Shown piece by piece: positions 38,263-47,060 of a DNA stretch of 64,000 nt (position 1 is its first letter; the number at the start of each line of letters is the position of its first letter). Made by a program: the position numbers and the translations under genes. The stretch comes from Lacibacter sp. H407 (GTDB lineage: Bacteria > Bacteroidota > Bacteroidia > Chitinophagales > Chitinophagaceae), in contig NZ_JBBKTU010000001.1 of the NCBI RefSeq assembly GCF_037892605.1, forward strand, positions 1,054,001 through 1,118,000, in the 5' to 3' direction. The notes under the pieces are model-generated. The model saw only the letters and a list, made by a program, of their open reading frames with translations, was not told where the DNA came from and ran no database searches.

Positions 38263-38313
38263 TGTATTTATCAGATATAAGATTTTAAATATGGTTATCG
38301 GGTAGTTGGTTTT

Positions 38314-41300
38314 TTATCTTACAAGTGTAATGGAACCTTTCAGATCAATTGTACGTCCATCATTCATTACGGCACGTAATACGTACATATAAACGCCCAC
38401 CGGTTGTGGCTTGCCGTTATGTGTACCATCCCAACCTTGAGTACGGCTGTTGATCATAGCGATCTGCTGCCCCCACTGGTTAAAGATGCGCATCTCCACT
38501 TTGTTGATATAATTACCATATACCATCAGTACCTCATTCTTGCCATCACCATTTGGTGAGAACACATTCGGCACAAACACATCTTTATTCAATGCTTTTA
38601 CAGTAATGATATAAGTTACCGGTGTACCAATACAGCCATTGATTCGTGGTGTAACGGTAATGGTTGCGGTAATATCTGTGTTACCTGCATTGGTTGCGGT
38701 AAACTGCGGCACATTGCCTGTACCTGATGCAGCTAAACCAATCGCTGTGTTTGAGTTTGTCCAGCTAATGGTTACACCTGTTGAAGGTGTTGTAACAAAA
38801 TTTGTTGCAGGAACAAGTACGCCATCATTCACTGTAATGTTTGCAGGAGCTGTTACAGATGGAACAGGGTTTACTTGAACCGTATATGTTGCTGCAACCG
38901 CACATTCACCCGGGTTTGGTGTAAACGTGTAAGTTCCGTTTGCAGTGTTGCTAACTGTAGCAGGCGTCCATACACCGGCAATACCATTACTGGATGTTGC
39001 TGGTAATGTAGGAACGGTTGCGCCAATACAAATAGATGCAGACGTACCAAAGCTGAACGTTGGTGTAAGTATTGGATTCACTGTTACAGTAAATGTTTGT
39101 GTAGTTGCACAAATACCTGCTGTTGGAGTAAATGTGTATACGCCGCTTGTTGTATTACTTACTGTTGTTGCGGCCCATGTACCTGTTACACCATTATCAG
39201 ATGTAGTTGGTAAAGCAGGAACGGTACCACCAGAACAGATGGTAAGCGTTCTTCCAAAGCTGAATGTTGGAATGGTGTTCGGCGTTACGGTTACAGTAAA
39301 TGTAGTGGTCGTTCCGCACTCTCCGGCATTCGGTGTAAATGTGTACACAGCATCGGCCTGGTTATTCACCGTTGCAGGACTCCATGTGCCGCTGATGCCG
39401 TTGGTTGATGTAGTGGTCAATGTTGGAGCAGTTGCACCGGCACAAATCGTAAGTGTTGTTCCAAAACTGAATGTTGGTGTAAGTATTGGATTCACTGTTA
39501 CGGTGAGTGTAGTTGGTACTGCACACAATCCGGCGGTTGGTGTAAAAGTGTACACATCACTTGCGGTATTACTTATTGATGCAGGACTCCATGTTCCGGT
39601 AATACCATTGGTTGATGTAGTAGGTAAAGCAGGAACTGCAGCTCCGTCACAAACACTGAGTGCTGTTCCAAAACTGAACGTTGGTGTGATGTTCGGATTC
39701 ACTGTTACAGTGAACGTTGTTGTGGTAGCACACTGTCCGCCTGCAGGTGTAAATGTATACACTGCACTTGCTGTATTGCTTACTGTTGTTGCAGCCCATG
39801 TACCTGTAATACCATTGTCGGATGTTGTTGGTAATGCCGGTACACTTCCGCCTGAGCAGATCGTTAACGTTGTTCCAAAGCTAAACGTTGGAGTAATGTT
39901 TACATCAACTGTTACAGTAAAAGTTGTTGGTACTGCACATTGTCCGGCAGTTGGTGTAAATGTATAGGTGCCGCTGGCTGTATTACTTACAGTTGCGGGG
40001 CTCCATGTACCTGTAATATTATTGGTTGATGTTGTTGGTAATGCAGGAACGGTTCCGCCTGAACAAATTGCCAATGCAGTTCCAAAACTGAATGTGGGTG
40101 TGATGTTCGGATTTACTGTTACAGTAAATGTTGCTGGTAATGCACATTGTCCGGCAGTTGGTGTAAATGTGTACACTCCTGAATTTTGATCATCAACTAT
40201 TGCAGGACTCCATGTACCATTAATACCGTTTGTTGATGCAGCAGGTAATGCAGGAACTGTTCCACCGGCACAGATCGTCAAGGTTGTTCCAAAACTGAAT
40301 GTTGGTGTGATATTCGGATTTACTGTTACAGTAAACGTTGTTGTAGTTGCACACAAACCGGCAGTTGGTGTAAATGTATAAACACCACTTGCAGTAGTAC
40401 TTACAGTTGATGGATTCCATGTTCCCGTAATTCCGTTATCAGATGTTGTTGGCAATGCAGGCACACTTCCTCCTTCACAAATTGTCAAAGTTGTACCAAA
40501 ACTGAATGTGGGTGTCACGTTCGGATTGACAGTTACTGTAAATGTGGTGGTGGTTGCACACAAACCGGCGGTTGGTGTAAATGTATACACAGCACTTGCA
40601 GTATTGCTTACGGTTGATGCTGCCCATGTACCGGTAATACCATTGTCGGATGTGGTTGGTAGTGCAGGCACTGTTCCGCCTGAACATATTGTCAGGGTTG
40701 TTCCAAAACTAAATGTTGGTGTAATGTTCGGATTCACTGTTACAGTAAATGTTGTTGGTACTGCACACTGTCCGGCGGTTGGTGTAAATGTGTATACACC
40801 TGAATTCTGATCATCAACTACCGCAGGGCTCCACGTACCATTAATACCGTTTGTTGATGCGGCAGGTAATGCAGGCACAGTTCCACCGGCACAGATCGTC
40901 AATGTTGTTCCAAAACTAAATGTTGGTGTAATGTTGGGATTTACTGTTACCGTAAATGTTGTTGGTACTGCACACAATCCGGCAGTTGGTGTAAACGTAT
41001 AAGTTCCGCTTGCTGTATTGCTTACCGTTGCAGGGTTCCAAGTACCTGTTACCCCGTTATCGGAAGTGGTAGGTAAGGTTGGAACTGCTTCACCCGAACA
41101 GATCGTCAATGCTGTTCCAAAGCTGAATGTTGGTGTTACATTCGGTGTAACAGTAACAGTCAGGCTGGTTGTAGTAGCACACTGTCCGGCGGTTGGTGTA
41201 AATGTATACGTTCCTGAGTTTTGATTATCGATCACTGCAGGACTCCATGTACCTGTAATATTATTGGTTGATGTTGTTGGTAATGCAGGAGCAGCTGCAC

Positions 41301-42636
41301 CCTCACAAAAACTGATAGCAGTACCAAAACTGAATGTGGGTGTAATATTTGGATTTACTGTTACGGTAAATGTTGCAGTAGTAGCACACTGTCCGGCAGT
41401 TGGCGTAAATGTGTATACACCTGAATTTTGATTATCAACTACAGCCGGACTCCATGTACCATTGAATCCGTTGGTTGAATTGTTTGGCAATGTTGGAACG
41501 GCTCCACCTGCACATATCGTTAACGATGTTCCAAAACTAAACGTTGGTGTGATGTTTGGATTTACTGTTACATTAATGGTAACAGGCAAACCACACTGTC
41601 CTGCATCTGGTGTAAACGTATAAGAACCGGATGCCATATTATTAATGATGGCCGGGTTCCATGTACCCGTAAGGCCGTTGTTGGATGTAGTTGGTAAAGC
41701 TGGTGCAGTTGCTCCTGCACAGAAAGCTGGTATAGCAGTAAACGATGGAACAATGATCGGGTTGGAAAGAATAACACCCGAAAACAAATTGGTTGTACAA
41801 CCATTTGCTGTAATTGAGAAACCTGCATACACACCGGCATCTAGTCCGGTAATGATCGCCTGGCCCGATCCGTTGGCAACAATTGTTACAGGGCCAACAG
41901 GATTACCATTGTCAGTATAAGTAATATCATAGCTAACACCCGGCACTAATCCATTGATGGTTACAGAACCTTCGGTTCCATTACAGGTTGAAGGATTATT
42001 ACTTGCTACAGTTGGTGCCTGAATGGAAAACCTTGCTTTATAATTTGCGCCGCTGTTATTGTCGTAGGCAATGTCGCCGCAACCATTGGTTGTGGTGTTT
42101 GATCCAACAAGTTCATAATACACTTCCAGTTCGTAGTTGCCCGGTGCAAAGCCTGTAAGGTTTACAGGTGCGTAGGGAGTGGTTGCGCCGTTAGGAATAA
42201 TGCGTTGCCATTTTTGATCGCCTGCATTGCAAGGCCCGCCTGATGGAAAAGCACCTGCATTACAATCTTCCAGAAATGGAATATCAATTACATTAAATGT
42301 ACCGGAAGGACTTCCTGCAGGGTACACACGATAGTTCAACCGAACAGAACATACATTGGATAATGCTGGGTTCTTGAACGATTTCACTTCTGCACCACGG
42401 AGGATCAGTGTTCCGGAGTTTTGCGTATGTGCACCAAGATTTGCACTCTGAAATACATTTCCGGAAGGACCAATCAAATTGGCACCTGTACCAGATGTAT
42501 TGTAGAAATTACTTTGATTACAATCTGTGATCCAGACTGCAGATGCAAAACTTCCGAACGATTGTGCTTGTGAAAAAAAAGAAAGCAATAAAAACAGGAA
42601 AGTTCCTGCAAGGGAAATTGGATTTTTGGGATTCAT
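38314..42636 (-). CDS. Repeat-rich surface adhesin with T9SS type B (CHU_C) sorting domain
   Basis: A 1440-residue exported protein with a signal peptide (after SFFSQAQ). Residues about 25-270 are a unique N-terminal region with spaced cysteines, then fourteen tandem 69-residue repeats occupy most of the protein, then an Ig-like unit and a C-terminal gliding-motility-associated domain (about 1345-1440) beginning VPNVFSPNGDGKNEVL, with FNQWGQQ and YMYVLRAVM and ending GSITLVR. That C-terminus directs export by the type IX system. The downstream PorP/SprF-like gene is its likely partner. It is probably a cell-surface adhesin or gliding component; ligand unknown. Confidence 0.93.
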   Translation of the reverse strand: MNPKNPISLAGTFLFLLLSFFSQAQSFGSFASAVWITDCNQSNFYNTSGTGANLIGPSGNVFQSANLGAHTQNSGTLILRGAEVKSFKNPALSNVCSVRLNYRVYPAGSPSGTFNVIDIPFLEDCNAGAFPSGGPCNAGDQKWQRIIPNGATTPYAPVNLTGFAPGNYELEVYYELVGSNTTTNGCGDIAYDNNSGANYKARFSIQAPTVASNNPSTCNGTEGSVTINGLVPGVSYDITYTDNGNPVGPVTIVANGSGQAIITGLDAGVYAGFSITANGCTTNLFSGVILSNPIIVPSFTAIPAFCAGATAPALPTTSNNGLTGTWNPAIINNMASGSYTFTPDAGQCGLPVTINVTVNPNITPTFSFGTSLTICAGGAVPTLPNNSTNGFNGTWSPAVVDNQNSGVYTFTPTAGQCATTATFTVTVNPNITPTFSFGTAISFCEGAAAPALPTTSTNNITGTWSPAVIDNQNSGTYTFTPTAGQCATTTSLTVTVTPNVTPTFSFGTALTICSGEAVPTLPTTSDNGVTGTWNPATVSNTASGTYTFTPTAGLCAVPTTFTVTVNPNITPTFSFGTTLTICAGGTVPALPAASTNGINGTWSPAVVDDQNSGVYTFTPTAGQCAVPTTFTVTVNPNITPTFSFGTTLTICSGGTVPALPTTSDNGITGTWAASTVSNTASAVYTFTPTAGLCATTTTFTVTVNPNVTPTFSFGTTLTICEGGSVPALPTTSDNGITGTWNPSTVSTTASGVYTFTPTAGLCATTTTFTVTVNPNITPTFSFGTTLTICAGGTVPALPAASTNGINGTWSPAIVDDQNSGVYTFTPTAGQCALPATFTVTVNPNITPTFSFGTALAICSGGTVPALPTTSTNNITGTWSPATVSNTASGTYTFTPTAGQCAVPTTFTVTVDVNITPTFSFGTTLTICSGGSVPALPTTSDNGITGTWAATTVSNTASAVYTFTPAGGQCATTTTFTVTVNPNITPTFSFGTALSVCDGAAVPALPTTSTNGITGTWSPASISNTASDVYTFTPTAGLCAVPTTLTVTVNPILTPTFSFGTTLTICAGATAPTLTTTSTNGISGTWSPATVNNQADAVYTFTPNAGECGTTTTFTVTVTPNTIPTFSFGRTLTICSGGTVPALPTTSDNGVTGTWAATTVSNTTSGVYTFTPTAGICATTQTFTVTVNPILTPTFSFGTSASICIGATVPTLPATSSNGIAGVWTPATVSNTANGTYTFTPNPGECAVAATYTVQVNPVPSVTAPANITVNDGVLVPATNFVTTPSTGVTISWTNSNTAIGLAASGTGNVPQFTATNAGNTDITATITVTPRINGCIGTPVTYIITVKALNKDVFVPNVFSPNGDGKNEVLMVYGNYINKVEMRIFNQWGQQIAMINSRTQGWDGTHNGKPQPVGVYMYVLRAVMNDGRTIDLKGSITLVR
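38862..41757 (-). repeat. Fourteen tandem 207-bp repeats inside the adhesin gene
   Basis: Thirteen near-identical units and one diverged first unit, each 207 bp (69 residues), follow the protein pattern PTFSFGTxLTICxGG ... LPTTSxNGITGTW ... YTFTPTAGxCA ... TFTVTVNPN. Each unit has two cysteines (in LTIC and GxCA) that could make one disulphide. Units 4 and 7 are nearly the same, as are 5 and 9, which suggests that blocks of several units were duplicated together. The codon pattern also creates long spurious open frames on the opposite strand. Confidence 0.95.
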
Positions 42637-42924
42637 TTTTAAGCTGTTAGTTCAGGTTACTATCGAATTAACGCATAAACATAACACATTCATTATTATT
42701 TTCAGAGCGTTACAGTATTTTCCCTTAAAAATTGTGTGTTTCTACTTACGGTAACGGGGAGACGAAATCAAGGGATTTGTACAGTTAAAACAAACGGATC
42801 TGTATTGCAGAAAACACTTGAATTACAACATGTTCTCTTATTGATATTGTTGTTGTACGCAGGAAAAAATACGAACTATAGCCGATGCAATTAATAATAA
42901 GTAGAAACTCTTAGTGCACAATGC

Positions 42925-43503
42925 TTACGTATAGTAAGGACTCACCATCAGAAATACGATCACACCTGTTACTGCTACATAAAACCATAATGGCCATGTA
43001 ATGCGTGCAAGTTTTTTATGTTTATGGAATTCAGCAGTTAATCCACGATAGGCTGTAAATAAAATAAAAGGAAGAATTAAACCAGCCAATACAATATGTG
43101 TGATGAGAATAAAATAGTAAACAATCTTTACTAACCCACTTCCGCCATAGGCTGTTTCGCCAGTAAACAGATGATGACAGATATAAGAGACAAGGAATAA
43201 AACAGAAAAGCCGATTGCCCATAACATCAGCTTCTTGTGTGTACGGTAACGTTTATCTTTCGCAGCATATAAAGCACCCAACAGCAACAATGCAACAAAC
43301 GTATTGATGAGTGCATTCAGCCGTGCAAAAATATGTTTATCAAATCCAAGATTCACCTTTACCTCAATACGACTAAGAAAAGCAACCGCCACAAATACAA
43401 TTATGCTAACTGTGAATATGAGGATGTAAGCAAGCTTATCATTTTTTTGAATGGATGGAGGTAAGGCTCTCCCACGTCTTTGTCCGCTGCTGCTGTACGA
43501 CAT
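42925..43503 (-). CDS. DUF420 family membrane protein, cytochrome oxidase assembly-associated
   Basis: A 192-residue protein with five hydrophobic helices and conserved His in YICHHLF, ITHIVLAG and RTHKKLM, typical of DUF420 (YozB/CtaM-like) proteins. These are usually encoded beside haem-copper oxidase and SCO genes and are thought to help oxidase assembly. It starts 21 bases after the SCO stop and is likely cotranscribed with it. A strong terminator separates both from the subunit IV gene. Confidence 0.88.
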   Translation of the reverse strand: MSYSSSGQRRGRALPPSIQKNDKLAYILIFTVSIIVFVAVAFLSRIEVKVNLGFDKHIFARLNALINTFVALLLLGALYAAKDKRYRTHKKLMLWAIGFSVLFLVSYICHHLFTGETAYGGSGLVKIVYYFILITHIVLAGLILPFILFTAYRGLTAEFHKHKKLARITWPLWFYVAVTGVIVFLMVSPYYT

Positions 43504-43524
43504 AAGTGATCGTTCTTGGTTTCT

Positions 43525-44223
43525 TTATTTACGAAATAGGTTTCTTTTTTTCTTTTTATCTTTTTCTAAAAACAGCAAGCCAATATCTCTTGCCATTCTT
43601 GCCATTTCCACTGTATCTGTACCACTATACCAGCCACGTATCACTCGGTCTTTATCTAACAGATAAAATTTACTGGTATGCAGGAAGGCGGTATCAATTT
43701 CGCCGCCATCAATCGTGGCTGCTTTAAATTCATTATATGCTAGATCATAGATCGCTTTCTTATCTCCGGTTAAAAACCACCAGTTGCTATGGCGCACTTT
43801 GTATTTATCGGCATAACGTTTCAATGCTTCCACGGTATCTCTTGCCGGATCAACTGAAAAGGAAATAAAATGAACGAGCGAATCCGTTTTTAAAAACGCA
43901 TCCTGCATCTTCTTCATATTACGTGTTAATGTGGGGCATGGATTGGGACAGCGTGTAAAAAAATAATCCACCACCAGTATTTTTCCTTTGAGAGAATCGG
44001 CGCTCACCAACTTTCCAAGTTGATTGGTAAATGTAAAATTCTCCACCTTGTGCCACACTGTATCTTTCACCAACTTACCCTTCACTGTTTTTTCAGATAC
44101 TGAATCGAAAAAATAATGGCGGGGCATGTTGATAGCATCCTCACTTGCATACTTCACGATCATGTAGGCTGCTACCGGAATACCTACTGCCAGCAATAAA
44201 CCAAAAATTCCTTTTTTACTCAT
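43525..44223 (-). CDS. SCO1/SenC family copper chaperone
   Basis: A 232-residue protein with one N-terminal membrane anchor and a thioredoxin-fold domain facing the periplasm. The copper-binding CxxxC appears in FTRCPNPCPT and the third ligand His in AFLHTSKFYLLD. SCO proteins load copper into the CuA site of oxidase subunit II, which is encoded in the same cluster. It is followed closely by the DUF420 gene. A terminator 22 bases upstream of the start suggests it has its own promoter or relies on read-through. Confidence 0.93.
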   Translation of the reverse strand: MSKKGIFGLLLAVGIPVAAYMIVKYASEDAINMPRHYFFDSVSEKTVKGKLVKDTVWHKVENFTFTNQLGKLVSADSLKGKILVVDYFFTRCPNPCPTLTRNMKKMQDAFLKTDSLVHFISFSVDPARDTVEALKRYADKYKVRHSNWWFLTGDKKAIYDLAYNEFKAATIDGGEIDTAFLHTSKFYLLDKDRVIRGWYSGTDTVEMARMARDIGLLFLEKDKKKKRNLFRK

Positions 44224-44244
44224 ACACTTGTTCCTGCTCTGCTT

Positions 44245-44288
44245 AAAAAAATGTCCCGATATTCCTTTTGTGAAAGGAAAACCGGGAC
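44245..44288 (-). terminator. Strong intrinsic terminator after oxidase subunit IV gene
   Basis: On the minus strand a stem GTCCCG/CGGGAC continues with TTCCTTT/AAAGGAA around loop CACA, then ATTTTTTT. It lies 21 bases after the subunit IV stop and before the SCO start, so it should end most transcripts of the act-cta operon. Confidence 0.9.
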
Positions 44289-44309
44289 GAATGAATTACT
44301 GAAACTCTT

Positions 44310-44738
44310 TTATTTCAATCCACCTTCGTGTGTGGCCGGTTCTGCTTTTTGTTCATACTTCACCGGATCCAATGGTCGGTATTCGTTACGGAGATTCTTC
44401 CATGAATTACCATCCCATAAAAACGCAATGATAAACCAAATGAATAAAGCCAATGGCACTACTATGGTCATGATCAGGTTGCGTATTTCATCGCCCAGAT
44501 GCATAAAGATCGAAACGATATAAAATGCTTTTGCCAGCGAAAGGATTACGATCAATCCTTTAATAGCCATGGTTAAGCCATCGCCAAAATCAGTTGCATA
44601 TAGTAAATAACCGAATCCAAGTTCAACGAGTGTGATCCCGGAAAGTATCCAGGTCGTTTTCCAGATCCGCTTTTTTGAATCGTCGCCCGGTGCATCGTGA
44701 GGCATTGTTACTTCACCGCCAAATGTTTGATGTTCCAT
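44310..44738 (-). CDS. Cytochrome c oxidase subunit IV family protein
   Basis: A 142-residue protein with three hydrophobic helices (WILSGITLVELGFGYLLY, GLIVILSLAKAFYIVSIFMHL, IMTIVVPLALFIWFIIAFLW), the layout of prokaryotic COX4/CyoD-type small subunits; the segment AKAFYIVSIFMHLGDE is characteristic. It probably stabilises the oxidase. It is the last gene of the long respiratory operon before a strong terminator. Confidence 0.88.
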   Translation of the reverse strand: MEHQTFGGEVTMPHDAPGDDSKKRIWKTTWILSGITLVELGFGYLLYATDFGDGLTMAIKGLIVILSLAKAFYIVSIFMHLGDEIRNLIMTIVVPLALFIWFIIAFLWDGNSWKNLRNEYRPLDPVKYEQKAEPATHEGGLK

Positions 44739-44774
44739 ATATCAATTATTTCAATGAATGATTTGTGTAAAAGG

Positions 44775-45446
44775 TTAAACGAGGTAGAAGAATAAAAATA
44801 CAAATACCCACACCAAGTCTACAAAGTGCCAGTACAATCCGATCTTCTCGATCATCAGATAATGGCCGCGGCGTTCGAAAACTCCTCTCCATGCCATCAA
44901 TGTTACAATAATATTGATGATAACGCCGGAGAATACGTGGAAACCGTGGAAGCCTGTAATGGTAAAGAAGAAGTTGGAAAAATTACTGGAAGCTACAGTA
45001 CCATCTGCATTCGGAAAAGGATTGCGACCCCACCATGCACCTTCATGATGCAAATGTGTCCACTCCCAAGCCTGGCAACCTAAGAAAGCAAGTCCGCCAA
45101 TAATGGTCCAGATCATCCACTTGATCACACCCTTCTTATTTCCATGATGGCCTTCATGAACAGCCAATACCATGGTAACAGAACTTACGATGAGAATAAA
45201 TGTCATTAAACTCACAAACACCAATGGTAATCCATTACCCAGAAACGGGAACGATTGAAACACAAAGTTTGGATCGGGCCATGAAATACTCGATACACGT
45301 ACAGTTCCGTACGCAATCAGAAATGCGCCGAATGTAAATGCATCACTCATTAAAAAGTACCACATCATCAACTTGCCATACTCCACATTGAACGGGCTTT
45401 TACCACCGCTCCACCATTTTGTGTTTGCTGCTACTGTTTGTGCCAT
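44775..45446 (-). CDS. Cytochrome c oxidase subunit III (copy a)
   Basis: A 223-residue haem-copper oxidase subunit III with seven hydrophobic helices: KLMMWYFLMSDAFTFGAFL at the first, CQAWEWTHLHHEG near the middle, and FFTITGFHGFHVFSGV plus IGLYWHFVDLVWVFVFLFFY at the end, all typical. Subunit III supports proton uptake and turnover stability. It follows a shorter paralogue by 34 bases, so the operon encodes two subunit III-like proteins. Confidence 0.93.
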   Translation of the reverse strand: MAQTVAANTKWWSGGKSPFNVEYGKLMMWYFLMSDAFTFGAFLIAYGTVRVSSISWPDPNFVFQSFPFLGNGLPLVFVSLMTFILIVSSVTMVLAVHEGHHGNKKGVIKWMIWTIIGGLAFLGCQAWEWTHLHHEGAWWGRNPFPNADGTVASSNFSNFFFTITGFHGFHVFSGVIINIIVTLMAWRGVFERRGHYLMIEKIGLYWHFVDLVWVFVFLFFYLV

Positions 45447-45480
45447 TTATCAGTTTTTATTTGTTCTCAATTTACAGTTA

Positions 45481-46050
45481 TCAGGCTACCAGTAAGAAAA
45501 ATACAAACAGGTAGATCCATAACAAATCAACAAAGTGCCAGTACAATCCTGCTGTTTCAACAGGTGCTGTACTATAATATTTTGTTTTGGGATTATACGC
45601 CCTGAAAAACAAAACCGCCAATGCAATAATACCGCCCACTACGTGAAGCGCATGCACACCGGTAATAATATAAAAGAACGATCCCGCAATACTGTCTTTC
45701 AACGTTATCTTGTTTGACCACAATTCTGAAAACCCAATGAACTGTGTTGCTATAAAAGCCAAGCCTAACACCGCTGTTATTGTGATCAACATCCTGTACC
45801 TCGCCATTTCCCTTATGGCCATTGCTCTTTGTGCCAGGTAAATGGTTAAACTGCTTACAACGATCAATGCAGTTGATAAATAAAAGATCTTCGGCACTTG
45901 CACAGCTTCCCAACCTGCCTGGTTACTCTTTACAATGTATGCGCTGGTAAAACCGGCAAACATCATTGTAATACTTCCAATGGCGATCCACAAGGTAAAT
46001 TTATGTGGATGCATTTTTTGTGTTCGTTCGCTACTCATAACCTTCTCCAT
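45481..46050 (-). CDS. Cytochrome c oxidase subunit III-like protein (copy b)
   Basis: A 189-residue subunit III paralogue with about five helices: FTLWIAIGSITMMFAGFTSAY, IITGVHALHVVGGIIALAV and TAGLYWHFVDLLWIYLFVFF. It lacks the extended middle region of copy a. Tandem short and long subunit III genes are common in Bacteroidota oxidase operons; whether both are in one enzyme is not known from sequence. It lies between ctaB and copy a. Confidence 0.9.
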   Translation of the reverse strand: MEKVMSSERTQKMHPHKFTLWIAIGSITMMFAGFTSAYIVKSNQAGWEAVQVPKIFYLSTALIVVSSLTIYLAQRAMAIREMARYRMLITITAVLGLAFIATQFIGFSELWSNKITLKDSIAGSFFYIITGVHALHVVGGIIALAVLFFRAYNPKTKYYSTAPVETAGLYWHFVDLLWIYLFVFFLLVA

Positions 46051-46101
46051 CTTTCAAACGCTTTTTATAAGTAATTGCTTTTGAGCAATTCTGCTTTTCA
46101 T

Positions 46102-47022
46102 TTATTGCTGTGCAATTTTATCGGCAAGCAACGCAAGTAACACGATCGGCAGATAAATGTAACTGCTGAACATAACTCTTCTTGCACTCTTTACATCCAT
46201 GTTGATATACAACCGCACACATTGCATCACCATAAACATGTTTGCTGCAACCAATATCCACATGCTTACAATACCACTCATGTTAAAGAAATAAGGCAAC
46301 ATCCCAACAGGTATCATCAACAAAGAATAAATAACTGTCTGGATGGCTGTAAATTTAGTTGGTCCTTGTTGCGATGGCAGCAATTTGAATCCGGCTTTGC
46401 TGTAATCCTGATGGGCTACCCATGCAATGGCCCAGAAATGAGGGAATTGCCAAAGGAACTGTATGGCGAACAATATCCAGCCACCCGTCCATGAAAACTC
46501 ATCCTCATTGTATGCTGCGGCCCATCCGATCAAACAGGGAAGGGCTCCTGGTATTGCACCTACAAGTACAGCAATCGAGTTTACCTTTTTTAACGGCGTA
46601 TATACAAAGCTGTAAATAAATAAACTCAGCAGCGCTAAACCTGCAGCATACCAACTAAAATATAATCCCAAGATCAAAGAGCCAACGATCGCAGCAATGA
46701 ATGCAAATGCTGTTGCTTCCTGCACACTCATTCTTCCACTTGCCACAGGACGATTGCCCGTGCGCTTCATCACTGCATCTGTATCTTTTTCTGTAATCTG
46801 GTTGATCGCATTGGCGCTTCCTGTTACCAGTAAACCTCCAAGGAACAACAGCAGAATACTTCCAAAATCATACTCCACTACATTTGGCGCCAACATGTAA
46901 GCGATCACACTGCTGAACACCACTGTAAAACTGAGCGTAAACTTGATGAGCTGTTTATAGTCCTCAATTTTGCCCATCACCCCAAACTTCACTGGTTTCT
47001 TATCTTCCGGTTGACTGCTCAA
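46102..47022 (-). CDS. ctaB: Protohaem IX farnesyltransferase (haem O synthase)
   Basis: A UbiA-family prenyltransferase of 306 residues that adds a farnesyl group to haem B for the oxidase. The prenyl-diphosphate binding motif is NAINQITEKDTDAVMKRT and the second acidic region lies near AWVAHQDYSKAG. Nine hydrophobic helices are expected. The listed start is TTG at 47022, with AGGAT upstream; an ATG at 46977 is a reasonable alternative. Its place between subunit I and subunit III genes fits supply of haem to this oxidase. Confidence 0.93.
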   Translation of the reverse strand: MSSQPEDKKPVKFGVMGKIEDYKQLIKFTLSFTVVFSSVIAYMLAPNVVEYDFGSILLLFLGGLLVTGSANAINQITEKDTDAVMKRTGNRPVASGRMSVQEATAFAFIAAIVGSLILGLYFSWYAAGLALLSLFIYSFVYTPLKKVNSIAVLVGAIPGALPCLIGWAAAYNEDEFSWTGGWILFAIQFLWQFPHFWAIAWVAHQDYSKAGFKLLPSQQGPTKFTAIQTVIYSLLMIPVGMLPYFFNMSGIVSMWILVAANMFMVMQCVRLYINMDVKSARRVMFSSYIYLPIVLLALLADKIAQQ

Positions 47023-47060
47023 TTTGTTTTTTATCCTAATGACACCTGGTGTCTGTTCAA

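Noticed and set aside
38945-40810. Long plus-strand open frames (340, 73 and 100 residues) across the adhesin
   Set aside because: They are mirror frames of the 207-bp repeats on the coding minus strand, repeat with the same period and lack start-site or family evidence.
38862-41757. CRISPR-like array
   Set aside because: Units are 207 bp with no unique spacers and are translated in frame within one protein.
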